Positions 42,436 to 52,034 of a stretch of DNA of 64,000 nt are shown piece after piece. Each line of letters starts with the position of its first letter. Positions within the stretch are counted from its first letter, which is position 1. Below the pieces are notes generated by a model. It was given only the letters and a program-made list of their open reading frames with translations, did no database searches and was not told the DNA's origin. The position numbers and the translations under genes were made by a program. The stretch spans positions 310,001 to 374,000 of the forward strand of contig NC_015635.1 in the NCBI RefSeq assembly GCF_000270245.1. Direction: 5' to 3'. Origin of the DNA: Microlunatus phosphovorus NM-1. GTDB taxonomy: Bacteria > Actinomycetota > Actinomycetes > Propionibacteriales > Propionibacteriaceae.

Positions 42436-43248
42436 TCAGCCGCTGACCACTCCCGATCGGTCCCTGACGGCTTTGGCGCTGCTCTTCGTCGCCTTCGATC
42501 GGTCCTTGGCGATCAGTCGACTGTCCGCGATCGATCGCTCGCGGACGGCTTCCAGGTGGTCCCGCATCGCCTGCTTGACCAGTCTTGCCGGGGCGCCGGA
42601 GATGATCGCCTCGACGATCCGGGCATGCTCGGCCGAGGCGTCCTCACAGTCGGTCAAGCCGACCCCGACCGTCTGGCGGAGCCGGTGCACGTGGGCGCCC
42701 AGCGACTCGGCCATCTGCACGATGAAGGGGTTGTCGGCATGTCGCATGATCGTCAGGTGGAAGCCCCAGTCGGCATCGAAATAGCGCCGGTAGCCTGCCA
42801 ACCGGGCATCGCCGACCATCGCCTCCGCAGGCAACGCTGCCAGCTCATCGATCACCTGCCGATGCAGCTCGTGGGCCTGCTGCAGCGTCGGCGCCAAGGA
42901 CGTGCGCCGATCCAATGCGTGCTCGAGCGCGCCGAGTTCGATCACTGCCCGGGCGTCGACCAGTTGGCCGATCTGCTGCGGACTGAACGGTGGCGCGACG
43001 CGGTATCCCCGCAACGCAGTCCTGGTGACCAGCCCGGTGTGCTCCAGATGCACCAGAGCTTCTCGGATCGGGGTGGGCGAGACACCGAGTTCGCGGGACA
43101 GACCATCGATGCTGAGCGTGTCGTCCGGCTGGAATGTGCCGTCCAGGAGCATATTCAGCACCAGGTCATACACGCTGTCCCGCAGTGCTCGTCGCTCCAG
43201 TCGCGGCGGATCCAGTTGGAGTGGTCCGCTGGACGTGCTGACGGTCAT
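42436..43248 (-). CDS. GntR family regulator, FCD subfamily
   Basis: A 270-residue regulator. The N-terminal winged helix (~20-85) contains LSIDGLSRELGVSPTPIREALVHLEHTGLV, the GntR recognition region. The C-terminal all-helical FCD domain includes metal-binding His residues (HLTIMRHADNPF; HARIVEAI). FCD ligands are usually acid sugars or carboxylates. It precedes the kinase operon and is divergent from the acid-sugar operon, so it probably controls both arms. The last 25 residues are basic and unusual. Confidence 0.88.
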   Translation of the reverse strand: MTVSTSSGPLQLDPPRLERRALRDSVYDLVLNMLLDGTFQPDDTLSIDGLSRELGVSPTPIREALVHLEHTGLVTRTALRGYRVAPPFSPQQIGQLVDARAVIELGALEHALDRRTSLAPTLQQAHELHRQVIDELAALPAEAMVGDARLAGYRRYFDADWGFHLTIMRHADNPFIVQMAESLGAHVHRLRQTVGVGLTDCEDASAEHARIVEAIISGAPARLVKQAMRDHLEAVRERSIADSRLIAKDRSKATKSSAKAVRDRSGVVSG

Positions 43249-43260
43249 TCGAACAGTCTA

Positions 43261-43768
43261 GGAGTGCGAGCGCCCGGGACCGCCGGTCGGTGTGCTGAGG
43301 AGGAGTGAGGAGAGGCGCTTTTCCTCTCCGAGCGACGACGAAGTAGCCGGGCTGGAAGGGCGGTCCAGCGAGCACGACCATTCGACAGGAGTGCGAGCGC
43401 CCGGGACCGCCGGTCGGTGTGCTGAGGAGAAGTGAGGAGAGGCGCTTTTCCTCTCCGAACGACGACGAAGTAGCCGGGCTGGAAGGGCGGTCCAGCGAGC
43501 ACGACCATTCGACAGGAGTGCGAGCGCCCGGGACCGCCGGTCGGTGTGCTGAGGAGAAGTGAGGAGAGGCGCTTTTCCTCTCCGAACGACGACGAAGTAG
43601 CCGGGCTGGAAGGGCGGTCCAGCGAGCACGACCATTCGACAGGAGTGCGAGCGCCCGGGACCGCCGGTCGGTGTGCTGAGGAGGAGTGAGGAGAGGCGCT
43701 TTTCCTCTCCGAACGACGACGAAGTAGCCGGGCTGGAAGGGCGGTCCAGCGAGCACGACCATTCCAAG
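43261..43768. repeat. four tandem copies of a 127-bp repeat
   Basis: Units at 43261-43387, 43388-43514, 43515-43641 and 43642-43768 are nearly identical (a few substitutions such as GAGGAG/GAGAAG). Each carries GGAGAGG-CGCTTTT-CCTCTCC, a perfect 7-bp stem-loop, and begins GGAGTGCGAGCGCCCGGG. No T-run follows the stem. The array fills most of the gap between the GntR gene and the divergent dehydrogenase, 12 bp from the GntR start codon. Confidence 0.92.
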
Positions 43769-43792
43769 CTGGGGTATTGATGCTATGCGATC

Positions 43793-43806
43793 GATCCTAT
43801 AGGGTC
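43793..43806. promoter_or_regulatory. putative GntR operator, acid-sugar operon side
   Basis: GATCCTATAGGGTC is a 12/14 palindrome of the type bound by FCD regulators. It sits between the repeat array and the dehydrogenase start. The core recurs at 42425. Confidence 0.5.
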
Positions 43807-43903
43807 CTGCCAACGGAACTCCCGTTCGTGCGCCAACAGGGTCGCGGTGGTGGCCGTTTGGCGTATGTCAGCTGAGATCTGCCGAGCGAAAGGTCAGCAC
43901 GAA

Positions 43904-44857
43904 GTGTCTGGCTCGATCGACCGGGTCGCCGTGATCGGCGCCGGATACATGGGTGGAGGGATCGCCCAGGTGCTCGCCCTGGCGGGCTTCGAGGTCGTCA
44001 TCGCCGACCTCGATCGGGAGCGAACCGAGGCTCATCTTCGACGACTGCACACCGAGGCGGAGGAGTTCGAGGAGGCCGGTCTGTTCGAGCCCGGGTCTGC
44101 GGACCTGGTCCGGGCCAATCTGAGCGCGGCCGCGACGCTGGCTGAAGCCGTCGCGGGTGCCGACCTGATCGAGGAGGCGGTGCTGGAGCGTCCCGAGGTC
44201 AAGGGTCCGGTGCTGGCCAGCATCGAGCAGGCGGCCCGGCCGGACGCGGTGATCGGCACGAACACCTCGACGATCCCGATCGGAGATCTGGCGGGGTCGC
44301 TGACTCACCGCGAACGGTTCCTGGGTATCCACTTCTCGAACCCGGCACCGTTCATCCCTGGCGTGGAACTGATCGCCCACAGCTCGACAGACGAAGCGGC
44401 GGTGCAGACAGCCGAACTGCTGGTGGCCCGCACCGGCAAGCTGTCGGCGAGGGTCAACGACTCTGCTGGGTTCGTGCTCAACCGGCTTCAGTATGTGCTG
44501 CTGCGCGAGGCGATCAGCCTCGTCGAGGAGGGCGTTGCCACCCCGGAGGACGTGGACACGATCGTCCGGACGACCTTCGGCTATCGACTGCCGTTCTTCG
44601 GGCCGTTCGCGATCGCCGACATGGCCGGGCTGGACGTGTACGTCGACGGCTTCCGCACCTTGCAGAGTCACTACGGCGAGCGCCTGTCGGCGCCGGCGAT
44701 GCTGACCGAGTTGGTGGCCGACGGCCGGTTCGGGGTCAAGCAAGGCGGCGGCTTCGTGACCCCGGCGGGCGACACCGCGCCGCTGGTCGCCTATCGCAAC
44801 CTCGCGTACGAGCGGCTCGGCGGCCTGCTTCGGGAGCTGGGCCCCGCGCCCGGCTAG
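43904..44857 (+). CDS. 3-hydroxyacyl-CoA-dehydrogenase-family oxidoreductase
   Basis: A 317-residue two-domain dehydrogenase. GAGYMGGGIAQ binds NAD, TNTSTIPIGDLA and GIHFSNPAPFIPGVELI carry the family's Ser and catalytic His, and VNDSAGFVLNRLQ begins the C-terminal helical domain. The family includes 3-hydroxybutyryl-CoA dehydrogenases and also L-gulonate 3-dehydrogenase, and in this acid-sugar operon a sugar-acid substrate is more likely than an acyl-CoA. The GTG at 43904 has GAAAGG 10 bases upstream; ATG at 43865 is an alternative. First gene of the operon. Confidence 0.82.
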   Translation: MSGSIDRVAVIGAGYMGGGIAQVLALAGFEVVIADLDRERTEAHLRRLHTEAEEFEEAGLFEPGSADLVRANLSAAATLAEAVAGADLIEEAVLERPEVKGPVLASIEQAARPDAVIGTNTSTIPIGDLAGSLTHRERFLGIHFSNPAPFIPGVELIAHSSTDEAAVQTAELLVARTGKLSARVNDSAGFVLNRLQYVLLREAISLVEEGVATPEDVDTIVRTTFGYRLPFFGPFAIADMAGLDVYVDGFRTLQSHYGERLSAPAMLTELVADGRFGVKQGGGFVTPAGDTAPLVAYRNLAYERLGGLLRELGPAPG

Positions 44858-44962
44858 AGCACCAGTCCGAAATGGTGTCGGACCCGACTGATACGCTCCG
44901 CGCGCCATCTCAGCTAAGTCTCAGCAACACCGTCTCAGCAACCGAGAGGAACCCATCGTCCG

Positions 44963-45904
44963 ATGTCGACCACTGCCCCTTACACCGCTGAGACCTGGCC
45001 GATCGCGGCCGCCATGCTGCCTTTCGGCAGCACCGACTCGCATGGCGGACCGATCCACGACGCCGCACCGGAGGAGTGGGTCAAACACCTGCGTCTGGTC
45101 CGGCGCCTCGGCTTCACCGAGGTCGACCCGACCGACACCTGGGTGCGAGTGGGTGATCTCGACGAGGCTCGGATGGCCGACTTCAAGGCCGTGCTGGACG
45201 ATGTCGGCCTGACCATCCCGGCGATCTCCACCTCGCGGCGCAGCGTGATGGACGCCGACCGCGGCGCGGAATATCTGGCGTACAGCCACCGGCTGCTGGA
45301 CAAGGCCGCCGAGCTCGGTGTGCCGTTGGTCAGCTTCGGCTTCTTCCAGGACCTCACGCCCGCGCAGCAGCAGGCGCTGTGGTTCTGGTTGGTGGACGGC
45401 TGGCACGACGACGAGTCGACCGAGGCCCGGGCGCGGGCGGCGTCGTTGATCCGCGAGTTGGCCGAGCACGCCCAGAGCAATGGACAGCAGATCACCTTGG
45501 AGATGTACGAGGACACCTATGTCGGCAGCGCCGACGGCGCGGTGCAGTTCCTCAAGGAGGTCGATCACGAGGCCTGCGGCCTCAACCCCGACATCGGAAA
45601 CTTCGTCCGCCTGCACCGCCCACTGGAGCCGGTGGCGGAGATGTTCGAGAAGCTGCTGCCGTACACGAACTACTGGCACGTGAAGAACTACCTGCGCGAC
45701 GAGGACCCGGCGACCGGCCAGGTGATGACCTTCCCGGTGCCGATGGACTTCGGACTGATCAACTACCGGGCGGCGATCTCGCGGGCGCTCGAGCTGGGTT
45801 TCCGCGGCGCGTTCCTCTGCGAGCACTACGGCAGCGACGGGATCACCGTCATCGGCAAGAACCATGCCTACATCCGCGACGTCTTGTCGTCCCTGATCGA
45901 CTGA
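44963..45904 (+). CDS. sugar phosphate isomerase/epimerase-type TIM-barrel protein
   Basis: A 313-residue xylose-isomerase-like barrel. Metal ligands appear as Glu in TLEMYEDTY, Asp in NPDIGNF, His in YWHVKNY and Glu in LCEHYGSDG. Members include hydroxypyruvate isomerase-like OtnI (2-oxo-tetronate isomerase) and ketose 3-epimerases. With a DUF1537 kinase and LtnD-like dehydrogenase downstream, an isomerase of an oxo-acid sugar is plausible. It is 105 bp after the dehydrogenase gene. Confidence 0.8.
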   Translation: MSTTAPYTAETWPIAAAMLPFGSTDSHGGPIHDAAPEEWVKHLRLVRRLGFTEVDPTDTWVRVGDLDEARMADFKAVLDDVGLTIPAISTSRRSVMDADRGAEYLAYSHRLLDKAAELGVPLVSFGFFQDLTPAQQQALWFWLVDGWHDDESTEARARAASLIRELAEHAQSNGQQITLEMYEDTYVGSADGAVQFLKEVDHEACGLNPDIGNFVRLHRPLEPVAEMFEKLLPYTNYWHVKNYLRDEDPATGQVMTFPVPMDFGLINYRAAISRALELGFRGAFLCEHYGSDGITVIGKNHAYIRDVLSSLID

Positions 45905-45950
45905 ATCACCTCGACCACATCTGTTACCGACCGATCACCAGGAGCCACCG

Positions 45951-46745
45951 ATGACCTCTGAGTCCACTGCAACCGCAACCGGGTTGCTGCCTGAGCAACG
46001 CACTGCCGTGGTCACCGGCGCCGGCGGGCCCGCCGGCATCGGCCGGGTCACCGCCCGGGTCCTGCTCGAAGCAGGGTGGGCCGTGGCCTTGATCGACATC
46101 AACGCCGAGGGCCTGGCGGCGGTCGAAGCCGAACTGCGCGAGGCCGGGCACTCAGCTGTGTTGTCGATTCCGACCAACATCGCCGACGAGGCGTCGGTCG
46201 CTGCGGCGTACGAGCAGATCGACGCGAACCTGCCGCCGGTCGTCGGCCTGGTCAACCTCGCCGGCATCGCCTGCCCGGTCGCCCTGCACGAGTGCGACGT
46301 CGCCCAGTTCGAGCGGGTGATGGCGGTCAACGTGACCGGCTCCTTCCTGATGATCAAGGCGGCGGCCGCCCGGATGATCCCGCAGGGAATCGGCCGGATC
46401 GTCAACACCTCCTCGATCACCGCCTTCGACGGTGGTGGCACGTTCTCCAAGGGCGTGTACGCCACTGCCAAGGCTGCGGTGATCGGGATGTGTCATGGTG
46501 CGGCACGCGAACTCGGCCCGTACGGCATCAGCACCAACGTGATCGCGCCCGGCCCGATCGACACCGAGATCATGGGCGGGAAACTGAGCGACGAGCGGAA
46601 GGCCTCGATGTCGGCCGGCATTCCGCTCGGTCGCGTCGGCCAGCCGGTCGAGATCGCCGCCACCGTCGCCTTCTTGCTCAGCCAGGACGGCGGCTACGTC
46701 AATGGCGCCACCTTGCAGGTCGACGGCGGCAAGTACATGCACTGA
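45951..46745 (+). CDS. short-chain dehydrogenase/reductase
   Basis: A 264-residue classical SDR. TGAGGPAGIGR is the cofactor loop, NLAGIA replaces NNAG, the catalytic Ser is in NTSSITAF and the YxxxK pair in VYATAKAAV, and a C-terminal TLQVDGGKYMH ends it. The Asp after strand 2 (LIDINAEGL) points to NAD rather than NADP. Probable substrates are an aldose or a sugar acid, for example an L-rhamnose or L-fucose type 1-dehydrogenase feeding the dehydratase downstream. Confidence 0.85.
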   Translation: MTSESTATATGLLPEQRTAVVTGAGGPAGIGRVTARVLLEAGWAVALIDINAEGLAAVEAELREAGHSAVLSIPTNIADEASVAAAYEQIDANLPPVVGLVNLAGIACPVALHECDVAQFERVMAVNVTGSFLMIKAAAARMIPQGIGRIVNTSSITAFDGGGTFSKGVYATAKAAVIGMCHGAARELGPYGISTNVIAPGPIDTEIMGGKLSDERKASMSAGIPLGRVGQPVEIAATVAFLLSQDGGYVNGATLQVDGGKYMH

Positions 46746-46771
46746 GAAACCCAAGTCCCCGCGTTCCCCAT

Positions 46772-46849
46772 TTCTACCCGCCACCCGCCCGCGTTTCTTC
46801 TACCCGCCACCCGCCCGCGTTTCTTCTACCCCCCCACCCGCCCCTAAGG
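46772..46849 (+). repeat. three 26-bp tandem repeats before the transporter gene
   Basis: TTCTACCCGCCACCCGCCC units start at 46772, 46798 and 46824, the last diverged. The C-rich, G-poor transcript would be unstructured and occupies nearly all the gap between the SDR stop and the transporter ribosome site (AAAGGAG). Confidence 0.8.
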
Positions 46850-46865
46850 ATCAAAGGAGACAACG

Positions 46866-48230
46866 ATGTCTGACACAACGATGACGGCCGAACGCCGCCA
46901 TCACCTCTCCGAGGAAGCCACCAAGAAGGTCTTCAAACGGCTGATCCCGTTCCTGCTGCTGATGTACGTGATCGCGTTCCTCGATCGCAGCAACGTGGCA
47001 TTCGCCCAGCAGGAGTTCGAGATCGACTTCGGCATCAGCGCGGCCTCGTACGCGTTCGGCGCCGGTCTGTTCTTCGTCGGCTACGCCGTGTTCGAAGTGC
47101 CCAGCAACCTGATGCTGCACCGGGTCGGGGCGCGTTGGTGGCTGGCCCGGATCATGGTCAGCTGGGGCATCGTCGCGGCCTGTTTCATGTTCATTCAGGG
47201 ACCGACCAGCTTCTACATCCTGCGCTTCCTGCTCGGTGTCACGGAGGCCGGCTTCTTCCCCGGCGTGATCTTGTACCTGACCTACTGGGTCCCCGCCAGG
47301 CACCTGAGCCGGGCACGCGGCTACTTCTACGCCGGCATCGCCATCGCCGGCATTCTCGGCAACCCGCTGTCCGGCGCGCTGCTGGAGATGCACGGCATCG
47401 CCAACCTGCGCGGCATCCAGTGGATGTTCTTGATCGAGGGTCTGCTCGCGGTCGCGGTCGGCATCTGGTCGTTCTTCTACCTGACCGACAAGCCGCGGGA
47501 CGCGAAGAAGTGGATGCCCGCCGACGAGCGGGAGGCACTGGCTCAGACCATCGAGGCCGAAGAGCAAGCCAAGTCCGAGGGGCATGCTCCTGGCAGCGTG
47601 ATGAAGGCCCTGGTCAACTGGCGAGTCTGGTACTTCTCGGCCATCTACTTCTGCATCCAGATCGCGGTCTACGGTGTGACCTTCTTCCTGCCGACTCAGG
47701 TGGTGGCCATCACCGGACAGAAGCTCGGTTTCCAGGCATCCCTGGTGACCGCGATCCCGTGGGTGTTCGGTCTGCTCGCCGTGGCCTACTTCCCAGGTCT
47801 GGCCGACCGGACCCGCAAGCATCGGCTGATCGGCTGCTGCTTGATGCTCGCTACCGCGACCGGCATCATCGCGTCCGGGGTCTTCCAGGCCAACCCGGTG
47901 CTGGCGATCGGCGGTCTTTCGCTCGCGGTGATGGGCTTCGTCTCGATGCAGCCGATCTACTGGACGCTGCCGACCGAGTATCTGACCGGGTACGCCGCCG
48001 CGGCGGGCATCGGTCTGATCAACTCGATCGGCAACCTGGGCGGCTTCCTGGCTCCGAATATGCGCGATTACTTCAAGGAGACCATTGGTGGCAACGCCGG
48101 CCTGTACTCCCTGGCCGTCGGGGCGTTGATGGCCTGTCTGCTCTTCGGCATCACCGCGTTCTTCAAGAAGGCGAACGAGATCGAGGCCGGCCACCTGGAC
48201 GCGGTCGACGCGAAGATCATCCCGCACTGA
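46866..48230 (+). CDS. MFS transporter, anion:cation symporter (ACS) family
   Basis: A 454-residue, 12-helix permease. The first helix reads FLLLMYVIAFLDRSNVAFA, typical of ACS-family hexuronate, tartrate and rhamnonate (RhmT) transporters, and LLGVTEAGFFPGVILYL and ARGYFYAGIAIAGILGNPLSG are further family segments. It probably imports the acid sugar degraded by this operon with protons or Na+. The ATG at 46866 follows AAAGGAGACAACG. Confidence 0.88.
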   Translation: MSDTTMTAERRHHLSEEATKKVFKRLIPFLLLMYVIAFLDRSNVAFAQQEFEIDFGISAASYAFGAGLFFVGYAVFEVPSNLMLHRVGARWWLARIMVSWGIVAACFMFIQGPTSFYILRFLLGVTEAGFFPGVILYLTYWVPARHLSRARGYFYAGIAIAGILGNPLSGALLEMHGIANLRGIQWMFLIEGLLAVAVGIWSFFYLTDKPRDAKKWMPADEREALAQTIEAEEQAKSEGHAPGSVMKALVNWRVWYFSAIYFCIQIAVYGVTFFLPTQVVAITGQKLGFQASLVTAIPWVFGLLAVAYFPGLADRTRKHRLIGCCLMLATATGIIASGVFQANPVLAIGGLSLAVMGFVSMQPIYWTLPTEYLTGYAAAAGIGLINSIGNLGGFLAPNMRDYFKETIGGNAGLYSLAVGALMACLLFGITAFFKKANEIEAGHLDAVDAKIIPH

Positions 48231-48254
48231 CGATGAGGAGCTGAAAGTCCCGAG

Positions 48255-48287
48255 ATGAAGGCATCAGAGATGAAGGTCAGTGGATGA
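48255..48287 (+). other. possible 10-codon leader peptide overlapping the dehydrogenase start
   Basis: ATG at 48255 encodes [10 protein letters not shown] and stops at TGA 48285-48287, inside the ATGA of the dehydrogenase start. Three ATGAAGG copies lie in 35 bp here, so it may equally be a local duplication of the start region. Confidence 0.3.
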
Positions 48288-49333
48288 AGGCGCTGGTGCT
48301 GCACGGGGACTACGACATCCGGGTCGAGGATCGGCCGGTGCCGAGTCCGGGACCGTCGGATGTGGTGGTGGCGGTGATCGCGACCGGCATCTGCGGGTCG
48401 GACTTCCACGGCTACTCCGGCGAGAACGGCAGGCGCCATCCTGGCCAGATCATGGGCCACGAGACCGTCGGCCGGATCCAGTCGGTCGGGTCGGCGGTCA
48501 CCGGGCTGGATGCCGGTCAGCTGGTGACCATCAACCCGATGATGGTCTGCGGCAGTTGTGACGTCTGTCTGGCCGGGCGCGGGCAGTGGTGCGGTCGCCG
48601 GGTGGTGCTCGGTGTCACGCCGGAGCCGCCGGCCGCATTCGCCGACCTGGTGGCCGTCCCGGCCACCAACATCGTCGTGTTGCCGGAGAGCATGCCGGCC
48701 GAACTGGGTGCCCTGGTGGAACCGATGGCGGTCGGTTACCACGCCGTCCGCCGGGGCGGCATCGCCGCCGATGACCGCGTGCTGGTCATCGGTGGCGGGC
48801 CGATCGGCCAGGCCTGTCTGATGGCGGCCCGGCGAGAGGGGGTGACCGCGGTGGCGGTCTCCGACATCTCGCCGAGCCGTCGGGCGTTGTGTGCGCGGCT
48901 CGGGGCGAACGTGATCGATCCGATCGAGAGCGATCTCGCCACGGCTACGGCGGAGGCACTGGGCGGGCCGGCCACCCTGGTCGTGGACGCCGTCGGGATC
49001 AGCCGGACCCTGGAGGACGCCTTCGCTGCCTCCGGACTGGGCGCCCGGATCGTGTTGGTCGGGATGGGTGCGCCGCGGGTCGAACTGCCGGCGTATGCAG
49101 TGAGCACCGAGGAGCGCACGCTGGTCGGCTCGTTCACTTACACCGCCGAGGAGTTCGCCGCGACGGCGGCCTGGGTCGGCACCGTGCCGGAGGGCATCGA
49201 GGCCCTGATCGACGGTCGGGTCGGCTGGGATGGGGCTCCGAAGAGCTTCGACGATCTTGCCCGGGGCCGCACCTCGGCCAGCAAGATCCTGGTCTTTCCG
49301 CAGGGTCCGCCGGCCACCGAGGCCGGCTCATGA
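48284..49333 (+). CDS. zinc-dependent medium-chain polyol/sugar-acid dehydrogenase
   Basis: A 349-residue zinc dehydrogenase. Catalytic zinc residues lie in GICGSDFHG and GHETVG, the structural zinc in [15 protein letters not shown], and the NAD site in [10 protein letters not shown]. It resembles the RspB, sorbitol and threonine dehydrogenase branch, whose members often sit beside enolase-superfamily dehydratases. The substrate is probably a polyol or deoxy-keto acid of this pathway. It overlaps the dehydratase start by 4 bp. Confidence 0.85.
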   Translation: MKALVLHGDYDIRVEDRPVPSPGPSDVVVAVIATGICGSDFHGYSGENGRRHPGQIMGHETVGRIQSVGSAVTGLDAGQLVTINPMMVCGSCDVCLAGRGQWCGRRVVLGVTPEPPAAFADLVAVPATNIVVLPESMPAELGALVEPMAVGYHAVRRGGIAADDRVLVIGGGPIGQACLMAARREGVTAVAVSDISPSRRALCARLGANVIDPIESDLATATAEALGGPATLVVDAVGISRTLEDAFAASGLGARIVLVGMGAPRVELPAYAVSTEERTLVGSFTYTAEEFAATAAWVGTVPEGIEALIDGRVGWDGAPKSFDDLARGRTSASKILVFPQGPPATEAGS

Positions 49334-50514
49334 CCGAGCGACGGATCGCCCAGGTCCGCGCCTACACCGTGGGTGCAGGCGGCGGGGCGGACTATCACGA
49401 CCAGCAGGGTTACCACTGGATCGACGATCACATCGCGACCCCGATGTCGCGCTATCCCGGGTATGAGCAGAGCCGGCGCAGCTTCGGGCTGAACGTGCTG
49501 GGCACCCTGGTGGTCCAGATCGAGGCCGACGATGGGACGGTCGGCTTCGGGGTCACCACCGCCGGCGAGCCGGGGGCGTGGATCGTCGAGCGCCACCTGG
49601 CACGCTTTCTCGAGGGCGCGCCCGTCACCGCGATCGAGAAGATCTGGGACCAGATGTTCCGGTCCACCCTGTTCTACGGCCGCAAGGGCCTGGTGCTGAA
49701 CGTGATCAGTGCGGTCGACCTGGCCTTGTACGACCTGCTGGGCCGGCTCCGCCAAGAGCCGGTATACGCCTTGCTCGGTGGCGCGGTCCGCGACGAGTTG
49801 ACCTTCTATGCCACCGGTGCCCGTCCCGACCTGGCACAGCAGCTGGGGTTCATCGGCGGCAAGATGCCGTTGCATCACGGACCGCACGAGGGAGAGGCCG
49901 GGCTCCGCGCGAACGTGGCCGAGCTGGCCGCCATGCGGGAGAAGGTCGGCGACGACTTCTGGCTGATGTGGGACTGCTGGATGTCCCTGGAACGGGAGTA
50001 CGCGGTCCGGCTGGCCGGCGCCGCGAACGCGTACGGCCTGAAATGGCTGGAGGAGCCGCTGATCCCCGACGACTACTGGGGTTATCGGGACCTGCGCCGT
50101 CAGCTGCCACCCGGGATGTTGTTGACCACCGGCGAGCATGAGTCGACCCGGTACGGCTTCCGGATGCTGCTCGAGATGGGCTGCGCCGACATCCTGCAGC
50201 CCGATGTTGGTTGGTGCGGCGGAATCACGGAGCTGATTCGGATCTCCGCGCTCGCCGATGCGTACGGTGCCCTGGTCGTGCCGCACGGGTCGAGCGTGTA
50301 CTCGTACCACTTCGTGATCACCCGGACGAACAGCCCGTTCTCGGAGTTCTTGATGATGGCGCCGGAAGCCGACGAGGTGGTGCCGATGTTCCAGCCGCTG
50401 CTGCTCGGCGAGCCGGTCCCGGTGGACGGCCGGCTGCGGCTTCCTGATACACCTGGTTTCGGTGTCGAGCTCAACCCCGAGGTGCCGCTCGTCCGGGCCG
50501 TGGCTCGCTCCTGA
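49330..50514 (+). CDS. rhmD: L-rhamnonate dehydratase
   Basis: A 394-residue enolase-superfamily enzyme strikingly like E. coli RhmD along its length: [49 protein letters not shown] and [10 protein letters not shown]. Metal ligands are Asp in LMWDCW, Glu in KWLEEP and Glu in GEHES; the His in VPHGSS is the general acid/base. It dehydrates L-rhamnonate (and to a lesser degree related acids such as L-lyxonate) to the 2-keto-3-deoxy acid. ATGA overlap with the preceding gene. Confidence 0.9.
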   Translation: MTERRIAQVRAYTVGAGGGADYHDQQGYHWIDDHIATPMSRYPGYEQSRRSFGLNVLGTLVVQIEADDGTVGFGVTTAGEPGAWIVERHLARFLEGAPVTAIEKIWDQMFRSTLFYGRKGLVLNVISAVDLALYDLLGRLRQEPVYALLGGAVRDELTFYATGARPDLAQQLGFIGGKMPLHHGPHEGEAGLRANVAELAAMREKVGDDFWLMWDCWMSLEREYAVRLAGAANAYGLKWLEEPLIPDDYWGYRDLRRQLPPGMLLTTGEHESTRYGFRMLLEMGCADILQPDVGWCGGITELIRISALADAYGALVVPHGSSVYSYHFVITRTNSPFSEFLMMAPEADEVVPMFQPLLLGEPVPVDGRLRLPDTPGFGVELNPEVPLVRAVARS

Positions 50515-50549
50515 CTTTCCTCAGTTCCCCTTCCTGGAAAGGTTTCTCT

Positions 50550-52034
50550 GTGACCGACGACCGTACGCCCACCGTCGAGCCGGTGGCGCTGGAGCAACTG
50601 CTCGCCGAGTTGCCGCCGGAGCTCGAGGTGGGCACGAATCTCGAGGCCATCCTGGGTGGCCGGCGGCTGGTGGCGCTCGACGATGACCCGACCGGGACGC
50701 AGAGCATCGCCGATCTGCCGGTGCTGACCAGCTGGACGGTGGACGACTGCCGCTGGGCGCTGCGACAGCCGACGGCCGGCTTCTTCGTGCTCACCAACAC
50801 CCGCAGCCTGGCCGAGGCGGACGCGGCCGAGCGAAACCGGGAGATCGTCGCGGCCCTGGACGAGGCATCTCGGTTGGAAGCGGTGCCCTACGTGCTGCTC
50901 AGCCGGAGCGACTCCACCCTGCGCGGCTACTACCCGCTGGAGACAGACGTGCTCGCCGAGGAGCTGAGCGCACGGGGGACCGGCACCGACGGGGTGGTGA
51001 TCTCGCCGGCCTACATCGAGCCGGGTCGGATCACGATCAACAGCGTGCACTGGTCCAAGATCGCTGCAGGCATGATCCCGGTGGCGCAGAGCGAGTTCGC
51101 CAAGGACGCCAGCTTCGGCTACTCCAGCTCGGATCTGCGGGACTGGGTCGAGGAGAAGACCGGCGGCCGGATCAGCCGTGACGACGTCGCCGCGATCACC
51201 ATCGCCGATATCCGAGAAGGCGGACCGGACCGGGTGCAGGAGATCCTGTCCGGGTTGCATGACGGGCAGCCGGTGGTGGTCGACACGACCTGCGACGCCG
51301 ATCTGCATGTCGTGGTGCTCGCGCTGCTGCGGGCCGAGGACGCCGGCCAGCGGTTCATCTATCGCACCGGGCCGTCGTTCGTCCGAGCCCGCACCGGCCA
51401 GGTCGCAACGCCGCCGATCGATGCCGAGCGGCTGCGGGCGATCATCGCCGCCCAGCCACGCGATCCGGAGGATCGACGCCCCAGTTCCTCGCGTGGTCTG
51501 ATCGCGATCGGGTCGCACGTCGGCCTGACCACCCGGCAGCTCGACCGACTCCGTGGCACCGGGAAGATCATCGAGCTGGAGCTGGACGTGCCGACCTTGC
51601 TGAATCCCGAGGCACGCGACGCGCACGTCAGCGCGGTGGCACTCGAAGCTGCCCGGCTGCTGCAGTCCGACGATTCGGATGCCGACATCGTGGTGCGGAC
51701 CAGCCGGACCCTGATCAAAGGCACTGACGCCGACGACAGTCTGGTGATCGCCCGCAGTGTGAGCAGCGCCCTGGTCGGTACGGTGCGCGAGATCGTGAGC
51801 CAGGTCCGGCCGGCGTTCGTGGTGGCCAAGGGCGGCATCACCTCCTCCGACACGGCCACCGAGGGTCTGTCGATCCGGCGTGCCTGGACCCGCGGGACGA
51901 TGCTGCCCGGCATCGTCTCGTTGTGGGAGCCGGTCTCCGGGCCGGCCCAGGGCATCCCGTACATCGTCTTTGCCGGCAATGTCGGTGATGACGAGGCGCT
52001 GGCCACCGTCGTAGCAACGCTGCGCTCGGTCTGA
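50550..52034 (+). CDS. DUF1537 four-carbon acid sugar kinase family protein
   Basis: A 494-residue kinase. The N-terminal domain has LDDDPTGTQS (about 45-54) and SRSDSTLRGYYPLE (substrate binding). The C-terminal nucleotide-binding domain has AKGGITSSDTA and FAGNVGDDEA. The family (OtnK/DtnK) phosphorylates 2- or 3-oxo-tetronates or D-threonate. A kinase for a C4 acid beside a C6 dehydratase is unexpected. The GTG at 50550 follows GGAAAGG. Confidence 0.87.
   Translation: MTDDRTPTVEPVALEQLLAELPPELEVGTNLEAILGGRRLVALDDDPTGTQSIADLPVLTSWTVDDCRWALRQPTAGFFVLTNTRSLAEADAAERNREIVAALDEASRLEAVPYVLLSRSDSTLRGYYPLETDVLAEELSARGTGTDGVVISPAYIEPGRITINSVHWSKIAAGMIPVAQSEFAKDASFGYSSSDLRDWVEEKTGGRISRDDVAAITIADIREGGPDRVQEILSGLHDGQPVVVDTTCDADLHVVVLALLRAEDAGQRFIYRTGPSFVRARTGQVATPPIDAERLRAIIAAQPRDPEDRRPSSSRGLIAIGSHVGLTTRQLDRLRGTGKIIELELDVPTLLNPEARDAHVSAVALEAARLLQSDDSDADIVVRTSRTLIKGTDADDSLVIARSVSSALVGTVREIVSQVRPAFVVAKGGITSSDTATEGLSIRRAWTRGTMLPGIVSLWEPVSGPAQGIPYIVFAGNVGDDEALATVVATLRSV

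Noticed and set aside
43261-43768. Chain of intrinsic terminators
   Set aside because: Each unit has a stem-loop but no following T-run on either strand, and four identical terminators before a start codon would be odd.
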